Part shown: positions 16,318 to 25,647 of the stretch, piece by piece
Position numbering within the stretch: position 1 is the stretch's first letter
How the letters are laid out: each line of letters begins with the position of its first letter
From: Helicobacteraceae bacterium
GTDB taxonomy: Bacteria; Campylobacterota; Campylobacteria; Campylobacterales; Sulfurimonadaceae
NCBI GenBank assembly: GCA_013138865.1
Contig: WTBY01000073.1
Span: forward strand, 1-33,652
Reading direction: 5' to 3'
DNA length: 33,652 nucleotides
Translations under genes and position numbers: made by a program
The notes under the pieces: model-generated
Seen by the model: the letters and a program-made list of their open reading frames with translations, nothing else
What the model was told of the DNA's origin: nothing
Databases searched by the model: none

Positions 16318-18045
16318 ATGTGTGGAATAGCAGGATTTATACATACTAAAAATGGTTCGCTAGAAGTTTTAAAACAAATGCAAGCTGCGATCTATCATCG
16401 TGGACCTGATGAACAGCGATCGCTAGAGTTTAATCATGCCTTTATAGGCTTTAATAGACTAAGTATTATTGATCTAAGTTCTGCTTCAATGCAACCTATT
16501 TACCATGAAGAATCAAAAATAGTTCTTAGTTTTAATGGAGAGATATATAACTTTTTAGAATTAAAAGAAGACTTACTTGAAAAAGGGTATACCTTTAGTT
16601 CAGAAGGTGATGCTGAAGTTCTTCTAAAAACTTATTTAGAGTATGGTTTAGAAGATACACTTAGTAAGATAAATGGAATGTTTGCAATCTCTATTTACCA
16701 TATTAAAGAAGATAGACTAATCTTAGCTCGCGATCGTATGGGTAAAAAACCACTCTACTATCAACATATTAACAACTCTGTAATTTACGCTTCAGAACTG
16801 AATGCACTCAAAAAACATCCTAACTTTATAAGTGAATTAGAACCTACTTCTGCACAAAGATATTTAATTTTTGGTGGAGTTCCTGCACCTTACACAATGT
16901 ACAAAAATACAAAAAAGTTAGAAGCTGGTACATATTTAGTGTATGAAAACTCAAAAATTACTATTAAAAGGTATTGGGAGTTATCTTTCAAAAAGAAAGA
17001 TTACACTATATCAAGAGAAGAGGCTTATGAGAGCTTTCATAAGCTTTTAGATAGTAGTTTTGACATAAGAAAATATGCTGATGTACCAAAAGCACTCTAC
17101 CTTTCAGGTGGTATAGACTCTACGATCATAGCAAAACTATTTAATGATCAGAATCTTAAAATAGACTCTATTACTTCTACTTTTGCAAATAAAAAGTCTA
17201 ATGAAGAGAAGTATGCACAAGAAGTTATTAATAGGTATGGCTTTAACTCTAAAAAAATAAATATTCAACTTGACCAAGATGAACTCTTCACTCTTATGAG
17301 TAAAATGCATGAACCTTTTGCAGACTCTGCAATTTTACCAACTATGCAGATGTCAAAACTTGTTAAAGAGTTAGGTTACAAAGTTGTTTTTACTGGTGAT
17401 GGTGGTGATGAACTCCTTGGTGGATATCACTCATCAAAAGATTATTCGTTGCAGTATGAGTGGTTATATAAATTCTTTACGCCAATGAATCTTAAAACAG
17501 AAAAATTTTCTACACTGAAATATTTAAATCCAAAATATAAAGCAACATCATCATTTTTTCAAAATTATTATGAAGCAATTGATCAGAATAGTTATTTAGA
17601 AATTCTAAATGAGACTTTAAATCCTCTAGTTCAACGCTCAACTTCTTTTGTAGAATTTAGACAATTATTTACACTTTTTCATATGCATAATTTTTACAAC
17701 TATAAAGTGGATCGTGCCACTATGGCTTACTCTATTGAAGCTCGATCACCTTTACAGGACTATAGACTATTTGATTATGTTGCAAAATTGCCAACATCGT
17801 ACTATACAACACCAAAAAAAAGAGGAAAACAATTCTTAAAAAAACTCCTTCTAGATGATTTTCCTAATTCATTTGTATATAGAAAAAAGCAAGGCTTCAA
17901 TGTACCTATTGATGATTATATATCACATTTGAATATTGATCAATATATAAATAGTGCTGTAGAATACATAGGTATAGACCGTAATAGATCTAAAATAAAT
18001 AACTACCAACTATTTTCATTAGGTATATGGCTGGAGAATAACTAA
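16318..18045 (+). CDS. asnB: Glutamine-dependent asparagine synthase-like amidotransferase, copy 1
   Basis: A 575-residue two-domain enzyme. The glutaminase domain (about 1-210) starts with nucleophile Cys2 in MCGIAGFI and has YHRGPDEQ and FNGEIYN. The synthetase domain has the ATP-pyrophosphatase loop LYLSGGIDST (about 260) and FTGDGGDELLGGYH. AsnB-like genes in polysaccharide clusters often amidate uronic acids rather than make asparagine; that is inferred here from context. An AGGA ribosome site lies seven bases before the ATG. Copy 2 follows with no gap. The first 1.1 kb of the two genes is almost identical while the C-terminal third is not. Confidence 0.9.
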   Translation: MCGIAGFIHTKNGSLEVLKQMQAAIYHRGPDEQRSLEFNHAFIGFNRLSIIDLSSASMQPIYHEESKIVLSFNGEIYNFLELKEDLLEKGYTFSSEGDAEVLLKTYLEYGLEDTLSKINGMFAISIYHIKEDRLILARDRMGKKPLYYQHINNSVIYASELNALKKHPNFISELEPTSAQRYLIFGGVPAPYTMYKNTKKLEAGTYLVYENSKITIKRYWELSFKKKDYTISREEAYESFHKLLDSSFDIRKYADVPKALYLSGGIDSTIIAKLFNDQNLKIDSITSTFANKKSNEEKYAQEVINRYGFNSKKINIQLDQDELFTLMSKMHEPFADSAILPTMQMSKLVKELGYKVVFTGDGGDELLGGYHSSKDYSLQYEWLYKFFTPMNLKTEKFSTLKYLNPKYKATSSFFQNYYEAIDQNSYLEILNETLNPLVQRSTSFVEFRQLFTLFHMHNFYNYKVDRATMAYSIEARSPLQDYRLFDYVAKLPTSYYTTPKKRGKQFLKKLLLDDFPNSFVYRKKQGFNVPIDDYISHLNIDQYINSAVEYIGIDRNRSKINNYQLFSLGIWLENN

Positions 18046-19782
18046 ATGTGTGGAATAGCAGGATTCATAAATACTAAAAATGGTTCGCTAGAAGTATTAA
18101 AAAAAATGCAAGCTGAGATCTATCATCGTGGACCAGATGAACAGCGATCGCTAGAGTTTAATCAAGCTTTTATAGGCTTTAATAGACTAAGTATTATTGA
18201 TCTAAGCTCTGCTTCAATGCAACCTATTTACCATGAAGAATCAAAAATAGTTCTAAGTTTTAATGGAGAGATCTATAACTTTTTAGAATTAAAAGAAGAC
18301 CTACTTGAAAAAGGATATACCTTTAATTCAGAAGGTGATGCTGAAGTTCTTCTAAAAACTTATTTAGAGTATGGATTAGACACAACTCTAGAAAAAATCA
18401 ATGGAATGTTTGCAATCTCTATTTACCATATTAAAGAAGATAGGCTAATCTTAGCTCGCGATCGTATGGGTAAAAAACCACTCTATTATCAACATATAGA
18501 CAACTCTGTAATTTACGCTTCAGAACTGAATGCACTAAAGAAACATCCTAACTTTATAAGTGAACTAGAACCTACTTCTGCACAAAGATATTTAATTTTT
18601 GGTGGAGTTCCTGCACCTTATACAATGTACAAAAATACAAAAAAACTAGAAGCAGGAACTTATTTAGTTTATGAAAATTCAAGTATTACTATTAAAAAAT
18701 ATTGGGAGCTATCATTCAAAAATAGAGATACCTCCATATCAAGAGAAGAGGCTTATGAGACTTTTCATAAGCTCTTAAATAGTAGTTTTGATATAAGAAA
18801 ATATGCTGATGTGCCAAAAGCACTCTACCTTTCAGGTGGTATAGACTCTACGATCATAGCAAAACTATTTAATGATCAAAACCTTAAGATAGACTCTATT
18901 ACTTCAACTTTTGAAAATAAAAAGTCAAACGAAGAGAAGTATGCACAAGAGGTTATTAATAGATATGGTTTTAACTCTAAAAAAATAAATATAGAACTTG
19001 ACCAAGATGAGCTGTTTGCACTAATGAGTAAAATGGATGAACCTTTTGCGGACTCTGCAATTTTACCAACTATGCAGATGTCAAAACTTGTTAAAGAGTT
19101 AGGTTACAAAGTTGTTTTTACTGGTGATGGTGGTGATGAACTCCTTGGTGGATATCACTCACGAAGAGACTACTCACCTCTTTTTACAGTACCATTTAAT
19201 CACTTAAGTAAATACAACATACATAAAGGCTCTTGGAGCAGTTTAAAGTATTTAAACCCTAAATATAAATCTATTTATGGTTTTATGAAACATAGGCTGA
19301 AATCTGTTGAGCGAGAGAGCTACTTAAATATTATAGATGAAACATTAGAACCATTTATAAATAACTCAACAACGTTTTTAGAGTTCAAGCAGCTCTATAC
19401 AATCTTCAATATGCAAAACTTCTATAACTATAAAGTAGATAGAGCAACTATGGCTTACTCTATTGAAGCACGTTCACCTCTACAAGATTACAGACTTTTT
19501 GATTATATCTTTAAAATTCCAACCTCTTTTTATGCAAGCCCAAAAAAGAAAGGCAAGCAATTTTTAAAAGAGATCTTAGAAGAGGATTTTGATAAATCTT
19601 TTATCTATAGAAAGAAGCAAGGCTTTGGTATGCCTATAGGTGATTATATAGACAAACTAGATGTGCAAAAATATGTGAAACTTAGTTCTGATTACTTAGG
19701 TGTAGATTTTGATAAAACACTAGAGAATGAGAGTAAGTATTACTACTTAACTCTTGGGTTGTGGTTAGAAAAAAATAGTTAA
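18046..19782 (+). CDS. asnB: Glutamine-dependent asparagine synthase-like amidotransferase, copy 2
   Basis: A 578-residue tandem paralogue of copy 1 with the same architecture: Cys2, SGGIDST and FTGDGGDELLGGYHS. Identity with copy 1 is very high and gap-free up to base 19161 (copy 1: 17433), then drops sharply; the following segment (about residues 373-465) differs greatly. The NFYNYKVDRATMAYSIEARSP core returns in both at protein level but with different codons. The C-terminal parts shape the acceptor site, so the two may amidate different substrates. It is the last gene of the plus-strand operon, and its stop overlaps that of the convergent glycosyltransferase. Confidence 0.9.
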   Translation: MCGIAGFINTKNGSLEVLKKMQAEIYHRGPDEQRSLEFNQAFIGFNRLSIIDLSSASMQPIYHEESKIVLSFNGEIYNFLELKEDLLEKGYTFNSEGDAEVLLKTYLEYGLDTTLEKINGMFAISIYHIKEDRLILARDRMGKKPLYYQHIDNSVIYASELNALKKHPNFISELEPTSAQRYLIFGGVPAPYTMYKNTKKLEAGTYLVYENSSITIKKYWELSFKNRDTSISREEAYETFHKLLNSSFDIRKYADVPKALYLSGGIDSTIIAKLFNDQNLKIDSITSTFENKKSNEEKYAQEVINRYGFNSKKINIELDQDELFALMSKMDEPFADSAILPTMQMSKLVKELGYKVVFTGDGGDELLGGYHSRRDYSPLFTVPFNHLSKYNIHKGSWSSLKYLNPKYKSIYGFMKHRLKSVERESYLNIIDETLEPFINNSTTFLEFKQLYTIFNMQNFYNYKVDRATMAYSIEARSPLQDYRLFDYIFKIPTSFYASPKKKGKQFLKEILEEDFDKSFIYRKKQGFGMPIGDYIDKLDVQKYVKLSSDYLGVDFDKTLENESKYYYLTLGLWLEKNS

Positions 19783-20864
19783 TTAAATAATTTTTTGTAC
19801 TCTTTTAAAACAGTTTCAACACTATACGGTGTTAGAATACTTTTAGGTATTTGAGGTGGATTAATTAAAATATCGTTGATTTTTTCTATTAAACATAGTT
19901 CATCATTAAGTAGACATAGATAATTCTTTAGTTCTGGAGTTAAAATTTCATATGGACCAGATGGGCAATCTGTGCTAACTACAGGTATATTTAGTGCCAA
20001 AGCTTCAATTAAAACTGTTGGTAACCCTTCATGCTCAGATGTTAAAATAAAGGCTTTAGCATTTTTGATAATTGGATAAGGATTCTTGTGAAAACCAGAA
20101 AAGATAACACGTTCTTTAATATTTAATTTTTCAACTAAATTTTTCAACTGCTCTTCATCACTCCCTTTACCAACTAAAACTAGCTTAATAGTTTTATTTT
20201 GAAGTTTTGAAAATACATTAAGCAATAGTGTATGGTTTTTTTGTTTTTCAAATCTACCAACGTGAACTAAGTACTCTTCAGTAGGTAGATCAAAATCAAT
20301 TTTCTCATTTGAAAGTGATCTTATGTATTCATAGTCATATGGGTTGTACATTGTTTGAATAGTTTTTGGTTTAATCCCAAGTTCTAAAATATCTTCTTCC
20401 ACTCCCTTAGAGACGGTCAATATTTTTTTATTATTATAAAGTTTACGCAACTTCCACAATTTAATTAATCGCTTTATACCTTTTCTATTTCCAACTTGTC
20501 CAACCGATATAGCATCTCTAGCAACGTAGTAGCCATCAATATTTGCTAGATTCATTAGTTTATGCGTCAAACCTAAACTACCAGCAATAAAATTAATTTT
20601 TCCAAACTTATCTTCTACTGTTTTAATAGCTATTTTTAATTTACTAGCATACTTTTTATTATTCACAGAAGATAACATAGCTCTTTTATAGTTAAGCTGA
20701 ATAATATTAATTCTTTTATCAAAATCAAACTCTATTATATTTTTAATAAGAATAACACTTACATTATAGCCTTGTTCAACAAGCATAGTTGCAATTTTTA
20801 TATTAGAACGCTCAGCACCACCACCTGCAAGTGAATCAATTATTAAAACTATATTTTTTTTCAT
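19779..20864 (-). CDS. Glycosyltransferase family 4
   Basis: A 361-residue GT-B fold enzyme. The N-terminal IIDSLAGGGAERSNIKIA is a common GT4 acceptor-side motif. The donor side has VHVGRFEKQKNH, KLVLVGKGSDE and the EX7E region LTSEHEGLPTVLIEALALNIPVVSTDCPSGPYEIL. Such PSGP-ending enzymes often transfer galactose or N-acetyl-hexosamine, but the sugar is not predictable. It is the last gene of the five-gene minus-strand operon, eight bases after its neighbour. Confidence 0.88.
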   Translation of the reverse strand: MKKNIVLIIDSLAGGGAERSNIKIATMLVEQGYNVSVILIKNIIEFDFDKRINIIQLNYKRAMLSSVNNKKYASKLKIAIKTVEDKFGKINFIAGSLGLTHKLMNLANIDGYYVARDAISVGQVGNRKGIKRLIKLWKLRKLYNNKKILTVSKGVEEDILELGIKPKTIQTMYNPYDYEYIRSLSNEKIDFDLPTEEYLVHVGRFEKQKNHTLLLNVFSKLQNKTIKLVLVGKGSDEEQLKNLVEKLNIKERVIFSGFHKNPYPIIKNAKAFILTSEHEGLPTVLIEALALNIPVVSTDCPSGPYEILTPELKNYLCLLNDELCLIEKINDILINPPQIPKSILTPYSVETVLKEYKKLFN

Positions 20865-20872
20865 CTACGATC

Positions 20873-21931
20873 CTATTTTAATAAACTAAAATACTCATTC
20901 ATCTCACGAGTAGTATTAAATAATTTATGAGATAACTCAATATTTTTATTAGATTTGTTTTGTTCAAGCTCTAGGTTATTTACAATTTCTACTAATTTAT
21001 CATTTAACTTGTCTTGATTTTGTGATTCTACCAATGATATATGCATACCTAAATTAAATAGTTCAGGCATGGAAGAGTTGTCATAAACAATAGTTACAAC
21101 TCCATACGATAGAGTCTCTATTACTGCATTAGAAAAGCCTTCACCTAAGCTTGGAAAGAGCATTATATCAGACTCTTTTATTTTAGTAGTTATATCATCT
21201 ACAAAATTATGAAAAAAGACTTTATCTTTAATTGTTGATGATTTTAAGTACTCTTTTATGAATTCATAATAGTTTTGATCCTCAATATCTCCATAAAAAT
21301 CTATTTGAAAATTACTTTGTTTTAATGCTAAGTATTCACAAGACTTAATAGCATCAAGTTGAGCTTTACCCTCTGTAATTCTTCCGATATTGATTATTTT
21401 AATAATATCATTTGATTCTTTTTTTGCGATTTTGTTGCTTGCATTAAATGAAGCATAAATAATTTTTAATTGAGTGTTTTTAGCAAGTGGAATTACTTTC
21501 TTAACTGACTCCATTATATAATTTGAGTTAGCAATAAAATAGGCTACATTAGAGTAAATTAATTTATGAAAAAAATCTTTCTTAGAGGAATTTTTATATG
21601 TTCCTTGACGAATGATTAAATTAATATCCAAGCCTAAAAATGAAAAGTAAAGGGATTTTAATTCGGAAGCACCAAGAAAGATAATATTATTTATGTTGTC
21701 TTTCTTGAGTATATTTCTAACTTGTTTTATAAGTGAAAAGCTAAAATTTTTTTGAAATAGAACATATTTAGTCTCTATATTTTGTTCAACAGCTTTTTGT
21801 TCTATAAAAGAGTCTTTTCTTGCTATTATATAAACATTAGCTACACTACGTAGAAGTAGTGCAATTTTAATTGCTGCTAACTCCATACCTCCATTATTTT
21901 TAGAGAGACAAACAACTGCTACTGTTTTCAT
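20873..21931 (-). CDS. Glycosyltransferase family 4
   Basis: A 352-residue GT4 enzyme with N-terminal CLSKNNGGMELAAIKIA and C-terminal INIGRITEGKAQLDAI, IDFYGDIEDQNYY and the EX7E region FPSLGEGFSNAVIETLSYG. It belongs to the LPS-core type cluster read from 24612. One base separates it from the upstream gene. Donor and acceptor unknown. Confidence 0.87.
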   Translation of the reverse strand: MKTVAVVCLSKNNGGMELAAIKIALLLRSVANVYIIARKDSFIEQKAVEQNIETKYVLFQKNFSFSLIKQVRNILKKDNINNIIFLGASELKSLYFSFLGLDINLIIRQGTYKNSSKKDFFHKLIYSNVAYFIANSNYIMESVKKVIPLAKNTQLKIIYASFNASNKIAKKESNDIIKIINIGRITEGKAQLDAIKSCEYLALKQSNFQIDFYGDIEDQNYYEFIKEYLKSSTIKDKVFFHNFVDDITTKIKESDIMLFPSLGEGFSNAVIETLSYGVVTIVYDNSSMPELFNLGMHISLVESQNQDKLNDKLVEIVNNLELEQNKSNKNIELSHKLFNTTREMNEYFSLLK

Positions 21932-21932
21932 A

Positions 21933-22760
21933 TTAATACTTATTTAAACCATCATTACAGATGTATCGATTCTCTTGTTGAGCTTCTTTAAAACGTTTAT
22001 GTGCATCAGTTGGATCATATTCAACAGCTGTTCTTTGTTTATGCCATAAATGAAAAACATTTGCTATATTTTTACTAGATACTAGTTTGTACCCAGCAGC
22101 TTTAAACCTCCACGTAAGATCTGTATCGTCACCCAATATCGATAAACCATAACTTTCATCAAAACCGTTAATAGCTACAAAGTCTTCCTTGAAACATGAA
22201 AAATTACAGCCTAATATCTCTGTATTTCTTTTTCTATTTTTTAAAAAAAGTCCATAAAAAAGCCCATCACGATCAAAGTATAAACCTTGTTCAAACCTAA
22301 CTTCTCGATCAAACATAAATTTTAAAGAGTAAATATAGTAATTTTTTTCTACATTAAGTGGAGATAATTTTCCATCTAAAATTTTTTTAGTTGTATCCTC
22401 TGGTAAATTAACTCTTCTACCTGAAAGTATATGCTTCTTTTTAGCTAGTTTTACTTGTACTTCTATAAAATTACTATACGGAACAATATCACCATCTAAA
22501 AATAGAAGATATTCCCCAGTAGCCCTAACTATAGCTTTATTTTGAATAATATTTTTAGCCAAACCAACATCTGGTTGTGAGACATGGATAATATTTAAAA
22601 TATTTTTATACTGCTTTAAAAACTCTATTGTCTCTTTTGTATCATCATCTTCAGCTAGTACTATCTCAAAATTTTTATATGTTTGACTTTTGAAACTATC
22701 CAAAACAATTTGTAAAACTTTTAAATTTTTGTAATAGGCTATTATTATACTTACTTTCAA
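21933..22760 (-). CDS. Glycosyltransferase family 2 with galactosyltransferase-type C-terminus
   Basis: A 275-residue GT2 enzyme. VSIIIAYYKNLKVLQIVL opens it, YLLFLDGDIVPY is the metal-binding DxD region, and the later GCNFSCFKEDFVAINGFDE plus GDDTDLTWRFKAAGYKL matches the glyco_transf_7C/GT2 C-terminal domain seen in chondroitin- and galactosyltransferase-like proteins. Four-base overlap (ATGA) with the gene upstream of it on the minus strand. Confidence 0.86.
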   Translation of the reverse strand: MKVSIIIAYYKNLKVLQIVLDSFKSQTYKNFEIVLAEDDDTKETIEFLKQYKNILNIIHVSQPDVGLAKNIIQNKAIVRATGEYLLFLDGDIVPYSNFIEVQVKLAKKKHILSGRRVNLPEDTTKKILDGKLSPLNVEKNYYIYSLKFMFDREVRFEQGLYFDRDGLFYGLFLKNRKRNTEILGCNFSCFKEDFVAINGFDESYGLSILGDDTDLTWRFKAAGYKLVSSKNIANVFHLWHKQRTAVEYDPTDAHKRFKEAQQENRYICNDGLNKY

Positions 22761-23866
22761 GATATTAGCTCCTCAAATATTTTAGCTAATTTCTCAAACT
22801 GTAATGCAGAATTGAATTTTTCATTGGCTTTCATAAAACCACTTTCAGCAATTTTATTAGTCATAGTTTCACTCTTAATAAGCAACTCTATCTTCTCGTG
22901 CAAAGAGTTACTATTCTGGTTTTCAAATAGTAAGCCATTCTCATTATCATCTATAATTTCTAAAGCACCACAAGCGTTAGCTCCGATCACAGCAGTTTTA
23001 GTATGCATCGCTTCACTAAGGACTAAACCAAATGTTTCACACTTAGTTGCCATTACTATAACATTACATATTTGCATAAAATGAAAAGGATTTTTTAAAA
23101 ATCCGACAAACACTACACTATTTTGTAAATTCTTATCTTCTACTTTCGCTTTTAACTCTTGTAAATATGACTCATGCATAGCGTGACCTACAAAGTAAGC
23201 CTTAACATTTAAACCTTTTTCAACTAGCATCTGTATAGCTTCTATAAGTAAATACTGTCCCTTAACCTCTTCTATACGTCCAACTAAACCAACACAAAAA
23301 CTATCACTCATTCCAAGCTCACTGCGTTGTGCTAAAACTTCTTCCTCATTTAAAAGTTTTACTTTCTCACTTCCCATATAAAGGACTTCAACCTTTGGTC
23401 TTATCTCTTGGGGTACAAACTTTTTAATCTGCTCTGCAACCTGAAAAGTGACCGGCAACATAAGATCTATATTTTTATACAAAAAACGGTGATAGAAATC
23501 ATCTTTAAAACGAGTCATTGTCATATTTCTAGTTTGCGCTATTTGCACATCTTTAGAAGATAATTTTTTAGCTAAGACTGCGATCGGAATATCTTTTGTC
23601 CAATGAATATGAATAATATCAATACCAAGTTCATCTATTATTTTTGAGAGTTTTCTAGCTGCACTAAACATTAAAATATTACTACTCTTTTTAATAAGTC
23701 TGTATTTGTATTCACTTCCTTTATAGTACTGCTCTAGCTTACCAAGTGGATTAATTATACTGGTTACATTAAACTCACTGTTCAATGCCTTTGCACAGCG
23801 AACCATATATAATTCAAGTCCACCAAGGTCAGGAGAAAAACAGACTTCTAAAAGATTTTTTTTCAT
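22757..23866 (-). CDS. Glycosyltransferase family 4
   Basis: A 369-residue GT4 enzyme. The N-terminus has VCFSPDLGGLELYMVRCA and DIIHIHWTKDIPIAVLA. The C-terminal domain has VGLVGRIEEVKGQYLLIEAI, AYFVGHA and the EX7E region TKCETFGLVLSEAMHTKTAVIGANACGALEII. Probably an LPS outer-core or O-unit transferase; specificity unknown. Overlaps both neighbours by four bases. Confidence 0.88.
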   Translation of the reverse strand: MKKNLLEVCFSPDLGGLELYMVRCAKALNSEFNVTSIINPLGKLEQYYKGSEYKYRLIKKSSNILMFSAARKLSKIIDELGIDIIHIHWTKDIPIAVLAKKLSSKDVQIAQTRNMTMTRFKDDFYHRFLYKNIDLMLPVTFQVAEQIKKFVPQEIRPKVEVLYMGSEKVKLLNEEEVLAQRSELGMSDSFCVGLVGRIEEVKGQYLLIEAIQMLVEKGLNVKAYFVGHAMHESYLQELKAKVEDKNLQNSVVFVGFLKNPFHFMQICNVIVMATKCETFGLVLSEAMHTKTAVIGANACGALEIIDDNENGLLFENQNSNSLHEKIELLIKSETMTNKIAESGFMKANEKFNSALQFEKLAKIFEELIS

Positions 23867-24612
23867 TTTTTAAGCTCCAAATTAAGCTCATAAAGTTTTA
23901 TATATTTGTAAAAGTTAGTAACCATGTGTGAAAAGGCGATCACTAAACCTGCATAACCATCTAAAAAACCACGTTTTAATATGTATGTTCTAAAAAAAGA
24001 GTATTTGGCATTTAGTACAGCTTTTAGTGGAGATGAACTTTTTTTTCCTACATTATCTTTAGCATACGCAGTTGAGTAAACGTCAGCTTTTTGAATAAAG
24101 TCACTTAAACTATGGTAGCTATAGTGTTCTAATTCACCTTGAAGTTGCTCCATTTTAAAGCCATCTGTTTTAACTCTCTCATGAACTAACTTATCATTAA
24201 ATATTGTTTCACTTTTATTATACAAACGCTCAAGCTTTTCCAAACCCCAACCAGAGTGTTTCAACTTATAGCCTTTGTAGAAGTTAGATCTAAAAAGTTC
24301 ATATATTACGCCATTTTTTAGCTGTAAAACTTTTAAAGAGTTTAAAAGTTCTTCACTTATAACTTCATCTGCATCTATAGAGAGTATCCACTCATTTTTA
24401 GCAAATGAAGCAGCTCTATTTTTAGTAGGTCCAAAACCTAAAAATTCATCTATAACAAGGTTTGTATTATTATAATTTTTTACTATTTCTTGAGTTCCAT
24501 CATCTGAACCATTATCATAAACTACTACATCGTTAAACTCTTTTAAAGAGTCCAATGTCTTAACAATAGTTTTTATTCCATTTTTTACGATGATAACTGC
24601 AGAAATATTCAT
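23863..24612 (-). CDS. WaaE/KdtX-like glycosyltransferase family 2
   Basis: A 249-residue GT2 enzyme with ISAVIIVKNG, VVVYDNGSDDGTQEIV, the motif GFGPTKNRAAS and ILSIDADEVIS. This combination (short GT2, FxGyGxqKNxA, sxDADExis) is typical of WaaE/KdtX-type LPS inner-core beta-glucosyltransferases. HSGWGLEKLERLYNK and a C-terminal hydrophobic patch also fit. It is the first gene of the minus-strand operon, so the cluster likely makes LPS core. The start is 28 bases from a TATAAT box in the palindrome at 24624-24649. Confidence 0.85.
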   Translation of the reverse strand: MNISAVIIVKNGIKTIVKTLDSLKEFNDVVVYDNGSDDGTQEIVKNYNNTNLVIDEFLGFGPTKNRAASFAKNEWILSIDADEVISEELLNSLKVLQLKNGVIYELFRSNFYKGYKLKHSGWGLEKLERLYNKSETIFNDKLVHERVKTDGFKMEQLQGELEHYSYHSLSDFIQKADVYSTAYAKDNVGKKSSSPLKAVLNAKYSFFRTYILKRGFLDGYAGLVIAFSHMVTNFYKYIKLYELNLELKK

Positions 24613-24623
24613 TCAAACTCTTT

Positions 24624-24649
24624 AGTGTATAATACGCAGATTATACACT
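24624..24649. promoter_or_regulatory. Palindromic divergent promoter of the LPS-core cluster
   Basis: AGTGTATAAT at 24624-24633 and its exact reverse complement at 24640-24649 are separated by ACGCAG. Each arm contains TATAAT for one direction: 24628-24633 serves the plus-strand kinase gene and 24640-24645, read on the minus strand, serves the WaaE-like gene. The two promoters face each other and overlap, so their start regions lie inside the palindrome or the opposite arm. The plus-strand leader then has an AAGGG ribosome site before ATG 24671. Confidence 0.65.
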
Positions 24650-24670
24650 TAAAAAACTGTAAGGGCTATT

Positions 24671-25414
24671 ATGTCACTAAATATTTTACTAGATCAAAAC
24701 TATCAATTTTTAGCTAAACCACTTGAAAATATAAAAAATATTTTTTCACAAAGTACAAATAGTATACATAAAGCTAGAAATGAGTTAAAAACTACTCATT
24801 TAGTAGATACTGATTTAGTCATAAAATCATTTAAAATTCCTCATCTTTTTAATAAAATAGTATATACATTTTTCAGAAAGTCAAAAGCTTATAGATCATT
24901 TCATAATGCTCAAAAACTTATTCTAAAAGGTATAAATACACCTCAACCGATCGCTCTTTTGGAATTTTACAAAGCAAATCTGCTTAATGAGAGTTATTAT
25001 GTAGCTGAGGAGTTTAAATATGACTTTACGATCAGAGAAGCTCTATTACATCAAGTTGAAGACACCCAAAATATTTTTAAAGCATTCGCAGAGTTTACAC
25101 ATAAGGTACATAAAGCGGACATTTGGCACAAAGACTACTCACCTGGAAATATTCTTATAAAAAAAGAGGGTGATAACTATATTTTCTCGATCGTAGATAT
25201 TAATAGAATGGATTTTATTAGAATAAGTGAATATGACGGTTTAGAAAACTTTAACAAGCTTTGGGCAGATGAGGCAGATCTAGAAATCATGGCTAAAGTT
25301 TATGCGAAACTTGAAGGTATAGATGAAAAAAAAGCAATTCAGCTGATTATAAAACACGATAAAATAAATAAACGTATAAAAAACTTCAAAAAAAAATTAA
25401 AGTTTAAAAAGTAA
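24671..25414 (+). CDS. WaaP/InaA-family lipopolysaccharide kinase
   Basis: A 247-residue protein-kinase-fold enzyme. DTDLVIKSFKIP holds the ATP lysine region, HKDYSPGNILI (about 156-166) is the catalytic loop HxDxxxxN, and VDINRM replaces the DFG metal-binding motif, as in WaaP, KdkA and InaA families. These kinases phosphorylate heptose or Kdo of the LPS inner core. The position, divergent from the LPS-core glycosyltransferase operon on a shared promoter, agrees. The exact sugar phosphorylated cannot be read. The C-terminus is Lys-rich. Confidence 0.83.
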   Translation: MSLNILLDQNYQFLAKPLENIKNIFSQSTNSIHKARNELKTTHLVDTDLVIKSFKIPHLFNKIVYTFFRKSKAYRSFHNAQKLILKGINTPQPIALLEFYKANLLNESYYVAEEFKYDFTIREALLHQVEDTQNIFKAFAEFTHKVHKADIWHKDYSPGNILIKKEGDNYIFSIVDINRMDFIRISEYDGLENFNKLWADEADLEIMAKVYAKLEGIDEKKAIQLIIKHDKINKRIKNFKKKLKFKK

Positions 25415-25647
25415 TATAATATAAAAAAAATTAATAACTGCTACCTAATCTATCATAAGTTTTACTAATTCTACTTACATTCAAGATACTTTAATTTAAA
25501 CTATTATAGTCAAGATAAAATCAGACTAATAAAATTTAATCTTCACGCTATATATTATTTAACTTGTATTAGGTCTATTACATTTAGCAACTGTAATAAG
25601 TGGTGAGTTTGTAAAAACTTCAAGTTTTGTTAAATTAAGGAGGAAGC
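25415..25647. promoter_or_regulatory. AT-rich region carrying the nrf promoter and a strong ribosome site
   Basis: This 233-base gap holds no gene. AAGGAGG at 25637-25643, four bases before a GTG, is the strongest Shine-Dalgarno in the window and fixes the nrfH start. Several TATA-like runs occur (for example around 25548-25558), but I cannot assign a -10 or a regulator site with confidence. Confidence 0.45.
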
